A program made the position numbers and the translations under genes. Positions 1 to 8,246 of a DNA stretch of 64,000 nucleotides are shown piece by piece (the stretch's first letter is position 1; every line of letters begins with the position of its first letter). The stretch lies in the NCBI GenBank assembly GCA_934754655.1, contig CAKVIC010000006.1, forward strand, positions 1 through 64,000, given 5' to 3'. This stretch comes from an uncultured Candidatus Melainabacteria bacterium (lineage in GTDB: Bacteria; Cyanobacteriota; Vampirovibrionia; Gastranaerophilales; Gastranaerophilaceae). The notes under the pieces are model-generated. The model did no database searches. It worked only from the letters and a program-made list of their open reading frames with translations, and was not told where the DNA came from.

Positions 1-60
1 GCTGTAGTGCTTTTGCCAAAGATTGAAAATCTGCTGGCAAAACACGGAATTGCCGTTTAA
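1..60 (+). CDS. 3' end of an unidentified gene (partial)
   Basis: The first 60 bases read as an open frame ending in TAA, encoding AVVLLPKIENLLAKHGIAV. The start lies outside the window. The same 60 bases recur at 211-270, so one of the two copies must be a duplicated gene tail. A rho-independent terminator follows at 104-132, which fits the real end of a transcript. The peptide is too short for me to name a family. It may belong to a core gene just upstream, but that is a guess. Confidence 0.35.
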   Translation, partial: AVVLLPKIENLLAKHGIAV

Positions 61-103
61 CGCGAGCGACTCAAGAGGGTCTCTTCATGCCCAAATATAA
101 TAA

Positions 104-132
104 AAAGAGGAAAAACAATGTTTTTCCTCTTT
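104..132 (+). terminator. Rho-independent terminator, copy 1
   Basis: A perfect 12-bp stem (AAAGAGGAAAAA paired with TTTTTCCTCTTT) encloses the 5-nt loop CAATG. It lies 43 bp after the partial gene end, and a T-rich stretch follows. The A/T ends allow function on both strands. Confidence 0.8.
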
Positions 133-153
133 ATTTGTAGTGAATACGGAGAG

Positions 154-184
154 ACGAGAACTCCCAATTGCGTAAGCAATTAAA
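154..184 (+). repeat. 31-bp direct repeat, left copy
   Basis: This 31-bp stretch (starting ACGAGAACTC and containing the hairpin ATTGCGTAAGCAAT) recurs at 2541-2571 with two mismatches. The two copies bracket the XRE/RelE-like/YiiX-like operon. They could be duplicated insertion-site sequence, or two members of a dispersed small repeat. Confidence 0.75.
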
Positions 185-313
185 AGAGTTTGAGCGAGGA
201 GCGAGCAGAGGCTGTAGTGCTTTTGCCAAAGATTGAAAATCTGCTGGCAAAACACGGAATTGCCGTTTAACGCGAGCGACTCAAGAGAGTCTCTTCATGC
301 CCAAATATAACAA

Positions 314-342
314 AAAGAGGAAAAACAATGTTTTTCCTCTTT
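314..342 (+). terminator. Rho-independent terminator, copy 2
   Basis: This is the second copy of the 12-bp stem, 5-nt loop hairpin in the 210-bp duplication. From here to about 617 I see no convincing gene. On the minus strand a short open stretch (about 355-465) encodes KANQNHEFDFIDCQLDQ and similar, but it has no start codon and is probably a remnant. Confidence 0.75.
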
Positions 343-617
343 ATTTGTAGTGAATAAAGAGGGATGAGAAGCCATATTTATATGCTCTCTGCACTTTTTT
401 TTTATATACGTTTCATCTTCTGAATTCATTTCCTGATCTAACTGACAATCAATAAAATCAAATTCGTGGTTTTGATTAGCTTTTTATGCTTTCATTAGAT
501 CAAAATATTTTTATCAATGCTACTAAATCCAACAAAACATCTATACTTACTTCTTTTAACCAATATAATTTTTAATTATATTGTCAATAATATTTTACAT
601 CCTATTGTTAATATATC

Positions 618-646
618 TTGACATATATACTAATATGGTTTATAAT
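618..646 (+). promoter_or_regulatory. Consensus sigma-70 promoter for the TA-like operon
   Basis: TTGACA at 618-623 and TATAAT at 641-646 are separated by exactly 17 bp, a perfect match to both consensus boxes. Transcription should start near 653, directly at the GGAGG ribosome binding site (653-657). The leader would therefore be only about a dozen bases. Such a strong promoter fits an operon repressed by its own XRE regulator. Confidence 0.85.
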
Positions 647-664
647 ATAGATGGAGGTATTGCT

Positions 665-1444
665 ATGCCTAAAAGTATTTTAAAAAAGTTTCGTGAAGAA
701 GCGAAATTATCACAAGATGAACTAGCTAAAAAGATAGGAATTTCAAGACAATCATATATTAAATATGAAAATCTTGAATCTAAACCAACACTTGAAGTAG
801 TCGAGAAATTGGCGAGATTTTTCGATGTCGATTATGCTTGCATAATTGATAATAAAATGCCAACAAAATATTCGTATAATATTGTTGGGAAAAAGCATAA
901 TGAAGAAGAAACAAATGATATAAGAATTAATATTCCAATAGAGAATATAGAAAAGTTTAAACAGGTATTTTTGTATATATTGAAAAAAGTTGGTGCAAAA
1001 CCAAATGTCGGGCAAATGGTTTTGTATAAACTTTTATATTTTATAGATTTTGATTATTATGAGTTATTTGAAACACAGCTGATGGGTTTACAATATATTA
1101 AAAATCATTATGGTCCTACACCCGTTGCTTTTGCTAAATTAGTAAAAGATATGGAAAAAAATGAAGAAATTGAAGAAATAAAAACGAAAAGATTTTCTTA
1201 TGATATGACAAAATATTTACCATTAGTAGAACCCGATTTGAGTATATTATCTGCAAGAGAATTAACACACATAGACAAAACTCTTGATAAATTGTCAGAT
1301 AAGAGTGCAAAAGAGTTATCAGAGTTTTCGCATAAAGATATTCCTTGGATAGGAGCTGGCGATCAAGCTCCAATTGAATATGAGGCAGTATTTTACAGAA
1401 ATGAGAATACCTCAGTAAGGGAGTATGATGACGAAGACGATTAA
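665..1444 (+). CDS. XRE-family regulator with Panacea/DUF4065 domain (antitoxin-like)
   Basis: The protein has 259 residues when started at the ATG with GGAGG eight bases upstream. A longer frame from 581 has no ribosome site and would place the promoter inside the gene. Residues about 4-60 form a Cro/CI helix-turn-helix (LSQDELAKKIGISRQSYIKY). Residues about 105-225 match the Panacea (DUF4065, SocA-like) domain, with VGQMVLYKLLYFIDFDYYE and HYGPTPVAF. Panacea is a known antitoxin domain that pairs with many unrelated toxins. The last 20 bases overlap the next gene, a typical antitoxin-toxin arrangement. It probably represses its own promoter and neutralises the downstream product. The family assignment is firm, the antitoxin role is inferred. 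Confidence 0.85.
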   Translation: MPKSILKKFREEAKLSQDELAKKIGISRQSYIKYENLESKPTLEVVEKLARFFDVDYACIIDNKMPTKYSYNIVGKKHNEEETNDIRINIPIENIEKFKQVFLYILKKVGAKPNVGQMVLYKLLYFIDFDYYELFETQLMGLQYIKNHYGPTPVAFAKLVKDMEKNEEIEEIKTKRFSYDMTKYLPLVEPDLSILSARELTHIDKTLDKLSDKSAKELSEFSHKDIPWIGAGDQAPIEYEAVFYRNENTSVREYDDEDD

Positions 1445-1817
1445 TTATTCTTTTATACCGGAGTTTGAAAAAGATTTCAAAAAATTAGAAAAACGGTATA
1501 GAACTCTAAGTGATGATTTTGAAAATATGAAAAAGAATTTGCTTGAAGTTCACTATATAAAGGGAGCACCTCTACCACCAAATACAATAATTGATATTGA
1601 AGGTTTATGTGGAGAAAATTATAAATCTAAAAAGGTTAGAAAATTTACTTGTAAATCTTTAAGAAATCTTGGCAACCGTTCAGGTATAAGAGTAATTTTT
1701 GTATTAGAACCTGATGATTTAAAAATAACTTTTATTGAAATTTATCATAAAAATGATAAAGTAATTGAAAATAAAGAACGGTTAAAAAACTTTATAAAAA
1801 CTGTGTATATAAAATAG
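1425..1817 (+). CDS. RelE/ParE-like putative toxin
   Basis: This 130-residue protein is translationally coupled to the Panacea-domain gene by a 20-bp overlap. The pattern is that of type II toxin RNases or gyrase poisons of the RelE/ParE fold. There is an N-terminal helix pair (FEKDFKKLEKRYRTL), a central basic segment (KSKKVRKFTCKS), a strand GIRVIFVLE and a C-terminal IEIYHK motif with a trailing helix. Length is slightly above the usual 90-110 residues. Catalytic residues cannot be assigned with confidence. It could equally be a RelE-fold protein without toxicity, but position and overlap favour a toxin. Confidence 0.7.
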   Translation: MMTKTINYSFIPEFEKDFKKLEKRYRTLSDDFENMKKNLLEVHYIKGAPLPPNTIIDIEGLCGENYKSKKVRKFTCKSLRNLGNRSGIRVIFVLEPDDLKITFIEIYHKNDKVIENKERLKNFIKTVYIK

Positions 1818-1827
1818 GTGAATATTT

Positions 1828-2472
1828 ATGACAATGAAAAAAGTAATTCAAAATAATAACAAATATGAATTAATTGACGTTGAGCCAAAGTTTGGAGAAA
1901 ACTATAATGTCGGCTATATTGGATTTAGTTATGATACTTCTTCAATTGTTTCAAAATGGATTGCGAAATTTACAAAAAGTTTTAACTATTCTGGTATTAA
2001 TGTCAGTCATGCCTTAATTGTTGTAGGAGAAAATTTATGTGTTGAAGCTTGTGCAAAAGAGAAAAAAGTTATTCTTTCACCATTAACAAAATATTTCAAT
2101 AATTCGCACACCCCTATTTCATTTAGAAAACCAAGAGAACTTACAATAGAAGTTGCAAATGAAATAGCTGGATTGGCAAAATCGAAGGTCAATTGTCAAT
2201 ATGAGATGCTTCAAATTCCCGGACATATTTGGAAAGCTTTGCCATTTATTAATAAATTTAATAGATTTACAAGGAATATTTTTATTGATCCAATTTCAAA
2301 TTTAGTTGACGATAAAAATAAATTTATATGTAGTGAATTAGCAGCTTATTGCTTAAAAAATGCAAAATCTTGGAAACATAATCATGATGGTATTTTAGCA
2401 AGATGGACTACTCGTTTAAATCCACAAGAACTTTTTGAAGATAGAAAAATTTTTAGTGATTGGACCTTGTGA
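1828..2472 (+). CDS. YiiX/YebB-like permuted papain-fold (NlpC/P60) hydrolase
   Basis: The 214-residue protein starts 10 bp after the RelE-like gene, with AGGTGA as ribosome site, so it is the third gene of the same operon. The order VSHALIVV (histidine first, about residue 61) followed by FICSELAAYCL (cysteine second, about residue 171) is the circularly permuted catalytic order of the YiiX/YaeF amidase family. GYIGFSYDTSSIVSKWI resembles the family's N-terminal strand. No signal peptide is seen, so it probably acts in the cytoplasm on a peptide, amide or lipid. Its presence behind a toxin-antitoxin pair is unusual. Confidence 0.65.
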   Translation: MTMKKVIQNNNKYELIDVEPKFGENYNVGYIGFSYDTSSIVSKWIAKFTKSFNYSGINVSHALIVVGENLCVEACAKEKKVILSPLTKYFNNSHTPISFRKPRELTIEVANEIAGLAKSKVNCQYEMLQIPGHIWKALPFINKFNRFTRNIFIDPISNLVDDKNKFICSELAAYCLKNAKSWKHNHDGILARWTTRLNPQELFEDRKIFSDWTL

Positions 2473-2540
2473 TAAAAATATAATATTTAGAAATTTTCAT
2501 CTTATAGATAATTTAATCTTGTACTAAGTGTTAAATTACA

Positions 2541-2571
2541 ACGAGAACTCTCTATTGCGTAAGCAATTAAA
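2541..2571 (+). repeat. 31-bp direct repeat, right copy
   Basis: It matches 154-184 at 29 of 31 positions and abuts the stop codon of tyrA on the opposite strand. With the left copy it brackets the 2.3-kb segment carrying the toxin-antitoxin-like operon. Confidence 0.7.
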
Positions 2572-2573
2572 TT

Positions 2574-3344
2574 TTATAAATTATCGCGAAAACTCTTTAT
2601 TCTTTTAGCTTCTTGATAATAAACATTAGAATTCAATAAATTTTCTACACAATCTTTATACTTATTAAAAGCTTTTATAATATTTTGTTTATTCAAATTA
2701 ACCATATCATTTGCTAATTCTGAATTTGATAATGCCAAACGTGTTGTGTCACGAAACCCACTTGAAGCAAGAATTTGCGCAAGTTTATTATCTTTTATTG
2801 ATTCGCACATAGCTTGTGCAATCAATAATGGCGCATGCGAAATCAACCCAACGGCTTCATCGTGTTCTTCCGGCGTAGTGAAAACAATTTCAGCGCACAT
2901 ATCTTTAATAATTGCTTCAATAGCCTCAACTTCTGAAGATAAAATTCCTTCTAGCGGAGTAATTACCCACTTTGCATTTTTAAATAATCCGTTAAAAGAG
3001 TTTTCCCAACCGCTTTTTTCAGTTCCAGCCATCGGATGAGTTGGCACAAATTTAAACTTGTATTTTTTCTGCGATACAAAAGTTTTTAAACTACAAGTAT
3101 CGGCAACAATTGTACTTTGGTTTAAATATTTTTCTAAAGTATCTAAAACCTTTAGCGTTACATTCATTGGTGTGCAAACAAAAACAATGTCGGCAGTTTT
3201 TAAAATTTCATAATCTTTACTGACATTTTTTAATTTTACAGAGCTTGAAACTCCTACAATTTCATATTTAGGGTTATTTAGGGCTTCAAGCGTCTTAAAA
3301 ATTGAGCCTCCAATTAAACCTAAGCCGACAATACCTATTTTCAT
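2574..3344 (-). CDS. tyrA: Prephenate dehydrogenase
   Basis: TyrA oxidatively decarboxylates prephenate to 4-hydroxyphenylpyruvate in tyrosine synthesis, in the cytoplasm. The 256-residue protein has the NAD(P) fingerprint GLGLIGGS at residues 7-14. It also has the family signature THPMAGTEKSGWENS near residues 102-116, and HEEH-like TPEEHDEAVGLISHAP further on. Length is at the short end for monofunctional TyrA, and there is no fused chorismate mutase or ACT domain. The start codon overlaps the proA stop by 4 bp, so the two are co-transcribed. Confidence 0.92.
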   Translation of the reverse strand: MKIGIVGLGLIGGSIFKTLEALNNPKYEIVGVSSSVKLKNVSKDYEILKTADIVFVCTPMNVTLKVLDTLEKYLNQSTIVADTCSLKTFVSQKKYKFKFVPTHPMAGTEKSGWENSFNGLFKNAKWVITPLEGILSSEVEAIEAIIKDMCAEIVFTTPEEHDEAVGLISHAPLLIAQAMCESIKDNKLAQILASSGFRDTTRLALSNSELANDMVNLNKQNIIKAFNKYKDCVENLLNSNVYYQEAKRIKSFRDNL

Positions 3345-4600
3345 ATTAAATCCTTGTGATTAAAATGTTTTCTACCTTCTACATAATCTTTTACAATGTC
3401 CCCATGCCCTTCAAGAGTATATTTATAGATTGTTAAACCTTCTAATCCAACAGGACCTCGTGCGTGAGTTTTGTTTGTAGAAATTCCGACTTCGGCTCCA
3501 AAACCATATCTAAATCCGTCAGCAAATCTTGTTGACGCATTATGATAAACTCCGGCAGAATCAATTTCGTTTAAGAATTTTTGAGCAGTTTCGCTATCTT
3601 CAGTAATAATAGATTCTGTATGACCTGAAGAATAAGTATTTATATGTTCAATCGCTTCCTCAATTGAATTGACTTCTTTGACTGAAACAATTTTATCAAG
3701 ATATTCTTTGTGCCAACTTTCAGGTTCAAAAACTAATCGAATTCCTGCATTTTCAAGATTTTTTAATAAATCTTCTTTTTGACTAAAATCTTTGTTTATT
3801 AAAATTGTTTCTACAGAATTGCATGCGCTTGGATATTGAGTTTTGGCATCAATTATAATATTAGTCGCTTTGTTTAAATCTGCCATTTTATCAACATAAA
3901 TATGACAAATTCCGTCAGCATGTCCCAAAACCGGAATTTTAGTGTTTTCTTTAATAAATTTTACTAAACTATTTCCGCCACGCGGGATAATTAAATCAAT
4001 GTATTTATCATATTCAAGCATGTTTGCAACATCTTCATGCGTAAAAACTTGAGTTAAAACATTTTTAGGAAATCCATCAGTTTTATTAAGTGCTTCTTGA
4101 ATAACGCTCATAATAGCTTTATTAGTATTTATCGATTCTTTTCCACCCTTTAAAATCACAGCATTAGATGATTTTATTGCAAGAGCAGAAATTTGTGAAA
4201 TAACATCTGGGCGCGCTTCAAAAATTATGCCTAAAACTCCGATTGGGCAAGATTTTTTTGTCAAAATCAAACCGGTATCCAATTGGCGTTTCAAAAGTGT
4301 TTTTCCAATAGGTTCTTCAAGCTCATAGACATCAACAATACCTTGAATCATATCGCGCATTTTGTTGTCATCAAGTTTTAACCTATTAAAAACGGCATTT
4401 GTAAGTTTACCGTCTTTTACTAATATTTCAGCGTTTTCTAAATCTTTTTTATTTGCTTCAATTATTTGTTGAGAATTCTTTTCAATAGCTTCTGCTATAT
4501 TTAAAAGAGCTTTATTTTTAATTTCTGACGATAATGCGCACATTTTTTTTGACGCAATTTTTGCGTTTTTAGCTATATCAAAAAAATTAGATTCTACCAT
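3341..4600 (-). CDS. proA: Gamma-glutamyl phosphate reductase
   Basis: ProA reduces gamma-glutamyl phosphate to glutamate semialdehyde with NADPH in proline synthesis. I place the start at the ATG at 4600, preceded by AGAGGG at 8 bp. This gives 419 residues, the usual length. A TTG six codons upstream lacks a good ribosome site. Conserved pieces include IGVLGIIFEARPDV, the cofactor-site LKGGKESINTN and the catalytic cysteine in QYPSACNSVETIL (about residue 260). It is the second gene of a three-gene minus-strand operon, overlapping the small upstream gene by 14 bp and tyrA by 4 bp. A neighbouring proB is not in the window. Confidence 0.95.
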   Translation of the reverse strand: MVESNFFDIAKNAKIASKKMCALSSEIKNKALLNIAEAIEKNSQQIIEANKKDLENAEILVKDGKLTNAVFNRLKLDDNKMRDMIQGIVDVYELEEPIGKTLLKRQLDTGLILTKKSCPIGVLGIIFEARPDVISQISALAIKSSNAVILKGGKESINTNKAIMSVIQEALNKTDGFPKNVLTQVFTHEDVANMLEYDKYIDLIIPRGGNSLVKFIKENTKIPVLGHADGICHIYVDKMADLNKATNIIIDAKTQYPSACNSVETILINKDFSQKEDLLKNLENAGIRLVFEPESWHKEYLDKIVSVKEVNSIEEAIEHINTYSSGHTESIITEDSETAQKFLNEIDSAGVYHNASTRFADGFRYGFGAEVGISTNKTHARGPVGLEGLTIYKYTLEGHGDIVKDYVEGRKHFNHKDLI

Positions 4601-4808
4601 TTCTATATCCCTCTGCAATTTTACAATATCTTAATCGTCTTAAATTTATCATATTTGACAATTTTTTCCTTAGTAATTGTTCTTGTAAAGATTTAGCCGG
4701 TATTTCTTCAACTAAAATTGGCTGCTTTACAACAAAGCCTGATAAATTGATAACCGGAACAGTGTTACGATAATCCATAAAAGGATTTTTATATCCAAAT
4801 TCTCTCAT
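4587..4808 (-). CDS. Small conserved-looking protein of unknown function
   Basis: A 73-residue protein begins MREFGYKNPFMDYRN and opens the proA-tyrA operon. The start is supported by GGAG eight bases upstream, and the stop lies inside the start region of proA, suggesting translational coupling. The protein is basic at the C-terminus (LRRLRYCKIAEGYRNGR), with no membrane segment or motif that I recognise. It may simply be a leader gene that couples translation to proA. Confidence 0.6.
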   Translation of the reverse strand: MREFGYKNPFMDYRNTVPVINLSGFVVKQPILVEEIPAKSLQEQLLRKKLSNMINLRRLRYCKIAEGYRNGRI

Positions 4809-4946
4809 CTTTTACTCCAATAAAGATTTATGATACATTGTAATTTTATAAAAAACTAAAATAGAGTTCAACAAAATGTAAATAATTTTAAAAAAAGTTT
4901 ACTTTATAAGGGCATAAAATAAAGTCGAAAATAACAATTTTTTAAA

Positions 4947-4975
4947 TTTACAAAAAAAACAAAATATTGTATAAT
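4947..4975 (+). promoter_or_regulatory. Promoter of the 128-residue RWYD-repeat protein
   Basis: TTTACA at 4947-4952 and TATAAT at 4970-4975 are spaced 17 bp apart. GGAGG at 4999-5003 precedes the ATG at 5008. Confidence 0.75.
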
Positions 4976-5007
4976 AGCCCTAGATAAGAAAAGTATTCGG
5001 AGGTTAT

Positions 5008-5394
5008 ATGAAAGAAGAATTTACTACAAACGCAAGAAGATGGTATGACAGAGATCCTGTATTATCATCTGCGATGAAAACTTTAGAAGAATCTGATGAT
5101 GAAACTCAAATTAAAATTGCATTAAATCTTATTAAAATTATAACTGAACATAATATTTCAAATTCCGAATATGAATCAGTAGAAGATATTATTGCTGCAA
5201 CAGAGGATGTGCTTGAAAATACAAAAAAAGAACGTTGGTATGATTTGGATAGCACTGTAAGAACTGCTATAAGTCTTTTGCAAAATTGTCCAGAGGCGAC
5301 AAGACATGAAATTGCAAAAGAAATGGCAAAAAATGTTATCGAAATCATAAAAAAAGATGAAGATGACGAACCTGAAAGCGAGGAAAATGCTTAA
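5008..5394 (+). CDS. Acidic protein with two RWYD repeats, unknown function
   Basis: The 128-residue protein has its own good promoter, a GGAGG ribosome site and a strong terminator, so it is a real single-gene unit. It contains two similar halves. RRWYDRDPVLSSAMKTLEE (residues about 10-28) resembles ERWYDLDSTVRTAISLLQN (about 75-93), and each is followed by an amphipathic helix ending in an IIK-like motif. The C-terminus is very acidic (DEDDEPESEENA). This suggests an internally duplicated all-helical protein, perhaps a small regulatory or scaffold protein. I do not recognise a family. Confidence 0.75.
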   Translation: MKEEFTTNARRWYDRDPVLSSAMKTLEESDDETQIKIALNLIKIITEHNISNSEYESVEDIIAATEDVLENTKKERWYDLDSTVRTAISLLQNCPEATRHEIAKEMAKNVIEIIKKDEDDEPESEENA

Positions 5395-5422
5395 TTAATA
5401 AAAAAGTAATAAATAATAAATT

Positions 5423-5460
5423 CAAAACGGATGCGCTAAATTTTTAGCGCATCCGTTTTG
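5423..5460. terminator. Bidirectional terminator
   Basis: A long hairpin (CAAAACGGATGCGCTAAA paired with its complement, tiny AT loop) lies between the plus-strand RWYD gene and the convergent minus-strand helicase gene. It can serve both. Confidence 0.85.
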
Positions 5461-5487
5461 ATTAAAAATATCATCTCGCGCTTCGCT

Positions 5488-7782
5488 CTAATCAATATCA
5501 ATAGGACTGCGCTGAATTTTATCAATCGCTTCGCGCGCTGTAAACACTAATGCTTCCGGCATATTTTCAATAGTACAGAATTGCCTTAACACGTCAACAA
5601 CACGCTTAAAACATCTTACGATATCACCTTCGCCCATATCAATTTGATCAATAATATCTTCCCATTCAGCATCATTAACCCACATTTCTATAAGCGGTGA
5701 GCAGTAAGCGTTTATATACATTGGATCTTCAACATCGTGTGCTTTTTGATGTTTTTCAATATCACGTTTTATGTCTTTTATTTTGTTTAAAGTTTTGCGA
5801 ACTGTTGTAGTTAACGGGATTTGCGAATACAAATCAGCTCTAGAATCCTCACTTGTAATTGCACAAATTACACTTGCAAGTTCTGCCGGTGAAAGATTAT
5901 CTAAAATACCGGAAAAGATTATTCGTGCAATAAATAATTCGTTTTCAGAACGTATTTGTGCAATAGAAACTCCACTTGATGTCGGATAATTATCTTTTAA
6001 ATAACCGTATTCTTCCAAAACAGCTCTATGTGATAAAAATCTGTTCCAAAAAATATCTTTTTGTTTTACAATTTCTTTTTCTAATTTTCGTTGCTTTGAT
6101 TGATATCTTTCAATTAAATCAATATTTTTCATGTGTTTTTTAAATAATTTGCATGTATCACATTCAAAAGAATGCATTTTATTAAGCAAAGCCTTTGTCT
6201 TTTCGCCGAACTCAATGATTTCAGGCGATAAAGGGCGATTCTTTTTGTTTTCTTGTTTTTTTATTGTTTTGAAGGTTTTGCGATTTTGAACATACATTTC
6301 TCGTGTTTTATTATATTCAATCAAATCTGCGGAAGTTCGTTTACACCAACATTTGAACTCGTTGCATTCTTCAATTTTTTCTTCTAACAAGTTTTTCATA
6401 TTTAACAACGGTTCAATTCTGTAATTAGAAGAAAAATATCCAAAAGATTTTAATACCAACTCTTTAGTTTCTTCTAGCGTAAATCTTTGTAATAAATTCA
6501 ATACCATAGAATAACTTGGTGAAAACTTACTTTCTAAAGGGTTTGCCTCGGATAAAACCAACTCCGCTACTTCTTCCGGAGATTGAAAAGCTGTTCCAAC
6601 AATTGTAACATAACCGATTTCATCCATTCCGCGCCGTCCGGCTCTACCTGACATTTGTAAAAATTCGCTTGGGGTCAAAGTTCTATGCCCATTATCAGTT
6701 CTTTTACTTATAGAACTAATGACCGTTGAGCGTGCTGGCATGTTGATTCCGGCTGCCAAAGTTTCAGTTGCAAAAACAACCTTTATCAAACCTTTCTGAA
6801 AAAGTTTTTCGACAAGCACTTTCCACGCAGGCAAAAGACCGGCATGGTGTGATGCAACACCGCATAGTAAATATTCAATATGTTTATTTTTGTATAAATA
6901 AGGATTTTCAGCGATATAGTCATCAATTATGCGTTTAATTTCTTTTTGTTCATCAGGAGTTACCAAACATAAATCCGCGCATTTCTCCATTTGCTCATCA
7001 CATTTTTTACGAGAGAAGGTGAAATAAATTGCAGGTAGCATATTTTTTTCATGAAGCACTCTAACGACATCTTTGGAAGTATATTTTCTTTGAACCAATT
7101 TTCCACGTTTAAATTGTTTTCTTTCGGGCTTGATTTTATTGTTCAAAGCACCTGATGGAGTTAAAAGTGGCAAAATTGTATTAGGTTGAGAAGAATCAAA
7201 GTAGTAAAATCTTAGTGGCACTGGGCGAAAATCAGTATTAACGAGTTTTGTATCTGAATGAACAGTGTTTATCCAGTCAGTGAGCTTATCGGCATTTGCG
7301 ACGGTCGCTGAAAGTGCAATTATTTGAATATTTGTCGGACAATAAATTATACTTTCTTCCCAAACTGTACCGCGCTGTTCGTCATTCATATAATGAACTT
7401 CATCCAAAATAACATAACGTACATCCTTTAAATTATCAGTAACAGAACCAAAATTCGTACCATATAACATGTTTCTAAAAACTTCTGTAGTCATAACAAC
7501 AATTTGACCGTTGCGATTATAAGAAGAATCTCCGGTTAGCAGGCCTACTTTTTCTGCCCCATATTTTTGAGAAAAATCATTATATTTTTGATTTGATAGT
7601 GCTTTTAGTGGCGTTGTGTAAAAAACTTTGTACCCATTTTTTAAAGCTTGATTAATAGCGTGCTCAGCAATAACTGTTTTACCTGCACCAGTGGGCGCAC
7701 AAACTACAACACTTTTGCCATTTGTAATATAATCACACGCTTCTTTTTGAAAATCGTCTAATTCAAACGGGAATTCGTACAT
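5488..7782 (-). CDS. Ski2/Mtr4-type DEVH-box RNA helicase
   Basis: This is a 764-residue superfamily 2 helicase. Walker A APTGAGKT lies at residues 29-36, the DEVH box at 127-130 and the SAT motif at about 158-160. A second RecA domain contains FATETLAAGINMPARSTV and the motif VI sequence MSGRAGRRGMDEIG. A charged coiled region and a DSHCT-like C-terminal domain (ASVICAITSEDSRADL, GEGDIVRCFKRVVDVLRQF) follow. Such enzymes unwind RNA 3'-5' and in cyanobacteria are long known as DEAD/DEAH or Ski2-like helicases. Bacterial members probably act in RNA turnover. It stands alone between repeat-rich DNA and a terminator. Confidence 0.9.
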   Translation of the reverse strand: MYEFPFELDDFQKEACDYITNGKSVVVCAPTGAGKTVIAEHAINQALKNGYKVFYTTPLKALSNQKYNDFSQKYGAEKVGLLTGDSSYNRNGQIVVMTTEVFRNMLYGTNFGSVTDNLKDVRYVILDEVHYMNDEQRGTVWEESIIYCPTNIQIIALSATVANADKLTDWINTVHSDTKLVNTDFRPVPLRFYYFDSSQPNTILPLLTPSGALNNKIKPERKQFKRGKLVQRKYTSKDVVRVLHEKNMLPAIYFTFSRKKCDEQMEKCADLCLVTPDEQKEIKRIIDDYIAENPYLYKNKHIEYLLCGVASHHAGLLPAWKVLVEKLFQKGLIKVVFATETLAAGINMPARSTVISSISKRTDNGHRTLTPSEFLQMSGRAGRRGMDEIGYVTIVGTAFQSPEEVAELVLSEANPLESKFSPSYSMVLNLLQRFTLEETKELVLKSFGYFSSNYRIEPLLNMKNLLEEKIEECNEFKCWCKRTSADLIEYNKTREMYVQNRKTFKTIKKQENKKNRPLSPEIIEFGEKTKALLNKMHSFECDTCKLFKKHMKNIDLIERYQSKQRKLEKEIVKQKDIFWNRFLSHRAVLEEYGYLKDNYPTSSGVSIAQIRSENELFIARIIFSGILDNLSPAELASVICAITSEDSRADLYSQIPLTTTVRKTLNKIKDIKRDIEKHQKAHDVEDPMYINAYCSPLIEMWVNDAEWEDIIDQIDMGEGDIVRCFKRVVDVLRQFCTIENMPEALVFTAREAIDKIQRSPIDID

Positions 7783-7855
7783 ATAAACCTCATAAGCTAT
7801 CTCATATATTTATTATGACACAAATTATGTTTTACGCAACGTAATTTTACTGTAA

Positions 7856-8124
7856 ACTCCCGCCCCGCCGATGGCGGGTACGGGCGCGCGGAGCAAATCC
7901 AAGACGCGGATTTTCGGACGGAATGAGTGAACGCAGTAAACGAATTCCGGATAGCGAAGGAATTGAGCTGACAAGAACCGCAGGTTCGAAAGCGAAACTT
8001 CCTGAGCGCGGAGCAAATCCAAGACGCGGATTTTCGGTAGAGCTTTAGCCCGTGAGGTGTCGGTCGGACGTTACTCCGCCGACACCCCGAATAATTCAAG
8101 AGGGCGGATTTGCGGACGTGTTTT
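7856..8124. repeat. GC-rich complex repeat block
   Basis: This island is far richer in G and C than its surroundings. It contains the hairpin CCCGCCGATGGCGGG and a 32-bp sequence present twice (7886-7917 and 8006-8037, containing GAGCAAATCCAAGACGCGG). Bases 7856-7910 recur inverted at 55654-55708 with a single mismatch. Further fragments (TTCGCTATCCG-type) recur at 46915-46938 and 55733-55756. Open frames crossing the block in several frames are repeat-encoded and I do not count them as genes. Confidence 0.85.
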
Positions 8125-8126
8125 TT

Positions 8127-8160
8127 GTCATGAGTCACTTGTTTCAGCATCTTGCCAGCG
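8127..8160 (-). repeat. Dispersed palindromic repeat (type 2), single copy
   Basis: This is a copy of the family with core AAGATGCTGAAACAAGTGAC, ending in CTCATGACAAA. On this strand it reads from TTTTTGTCATGAG. It sits just upstream of cassette copy A. Confidence 0.8.
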
Positions 8161-8205
8161 TTGACCTTTGCGCCAAGCAGGTTATTTATTTTAAACTTTT
8201 CATGA

Positions 8206-8211
8206 TATAAT
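8206..8211 (+). promoter_or_regulatory. -10 box conserved in front of all cassette head genes
   Basis: TATAAT lies within TCATGATATAATTCTTTTAT, which is conserved upstream of copies A, B, C and D. The -35 region is weak (TTATTT-like). AAGGGG- or GAGGGG-type ribosome sites follow, so every intact head gene keeps a full expression signal. Confidence 0.6.
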
Positions 8212-8246
8212 TCTTTTATAGAAAAAACTAAACGAGGGGTGTGTTA

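Larger units (their letters stand above)
1..356. repeat. 210-bp tandem duplication (gene tail plus terminator)
   Basis: Bases 1-146 recur at 211-356 with two or so substitutions (for example GAGGGT against GAGAGT). The period is 210 bp. The unit holds a gene tail, the short sequence CGCGAGCGACTCAAGAG and a terminator hairpin. The linker 147-210 contains GAGCGAGGAGCGAGCAGAG and the small inverted repeat ATTGCGTAAGCAAT. More copies may lie upstream of the window. This is a local duplication of a transcript end rather than a mobile element, as no transposase is visible. Confidence 0.9.

Noticed and set aside
7797..8150. Open reading frames of 117 and 65 residues on the minus strand
   Set aside because: Both are translations of the GC-rich repeat in different frames, contain the same repeated peptide pieces, and have no ribosome site.
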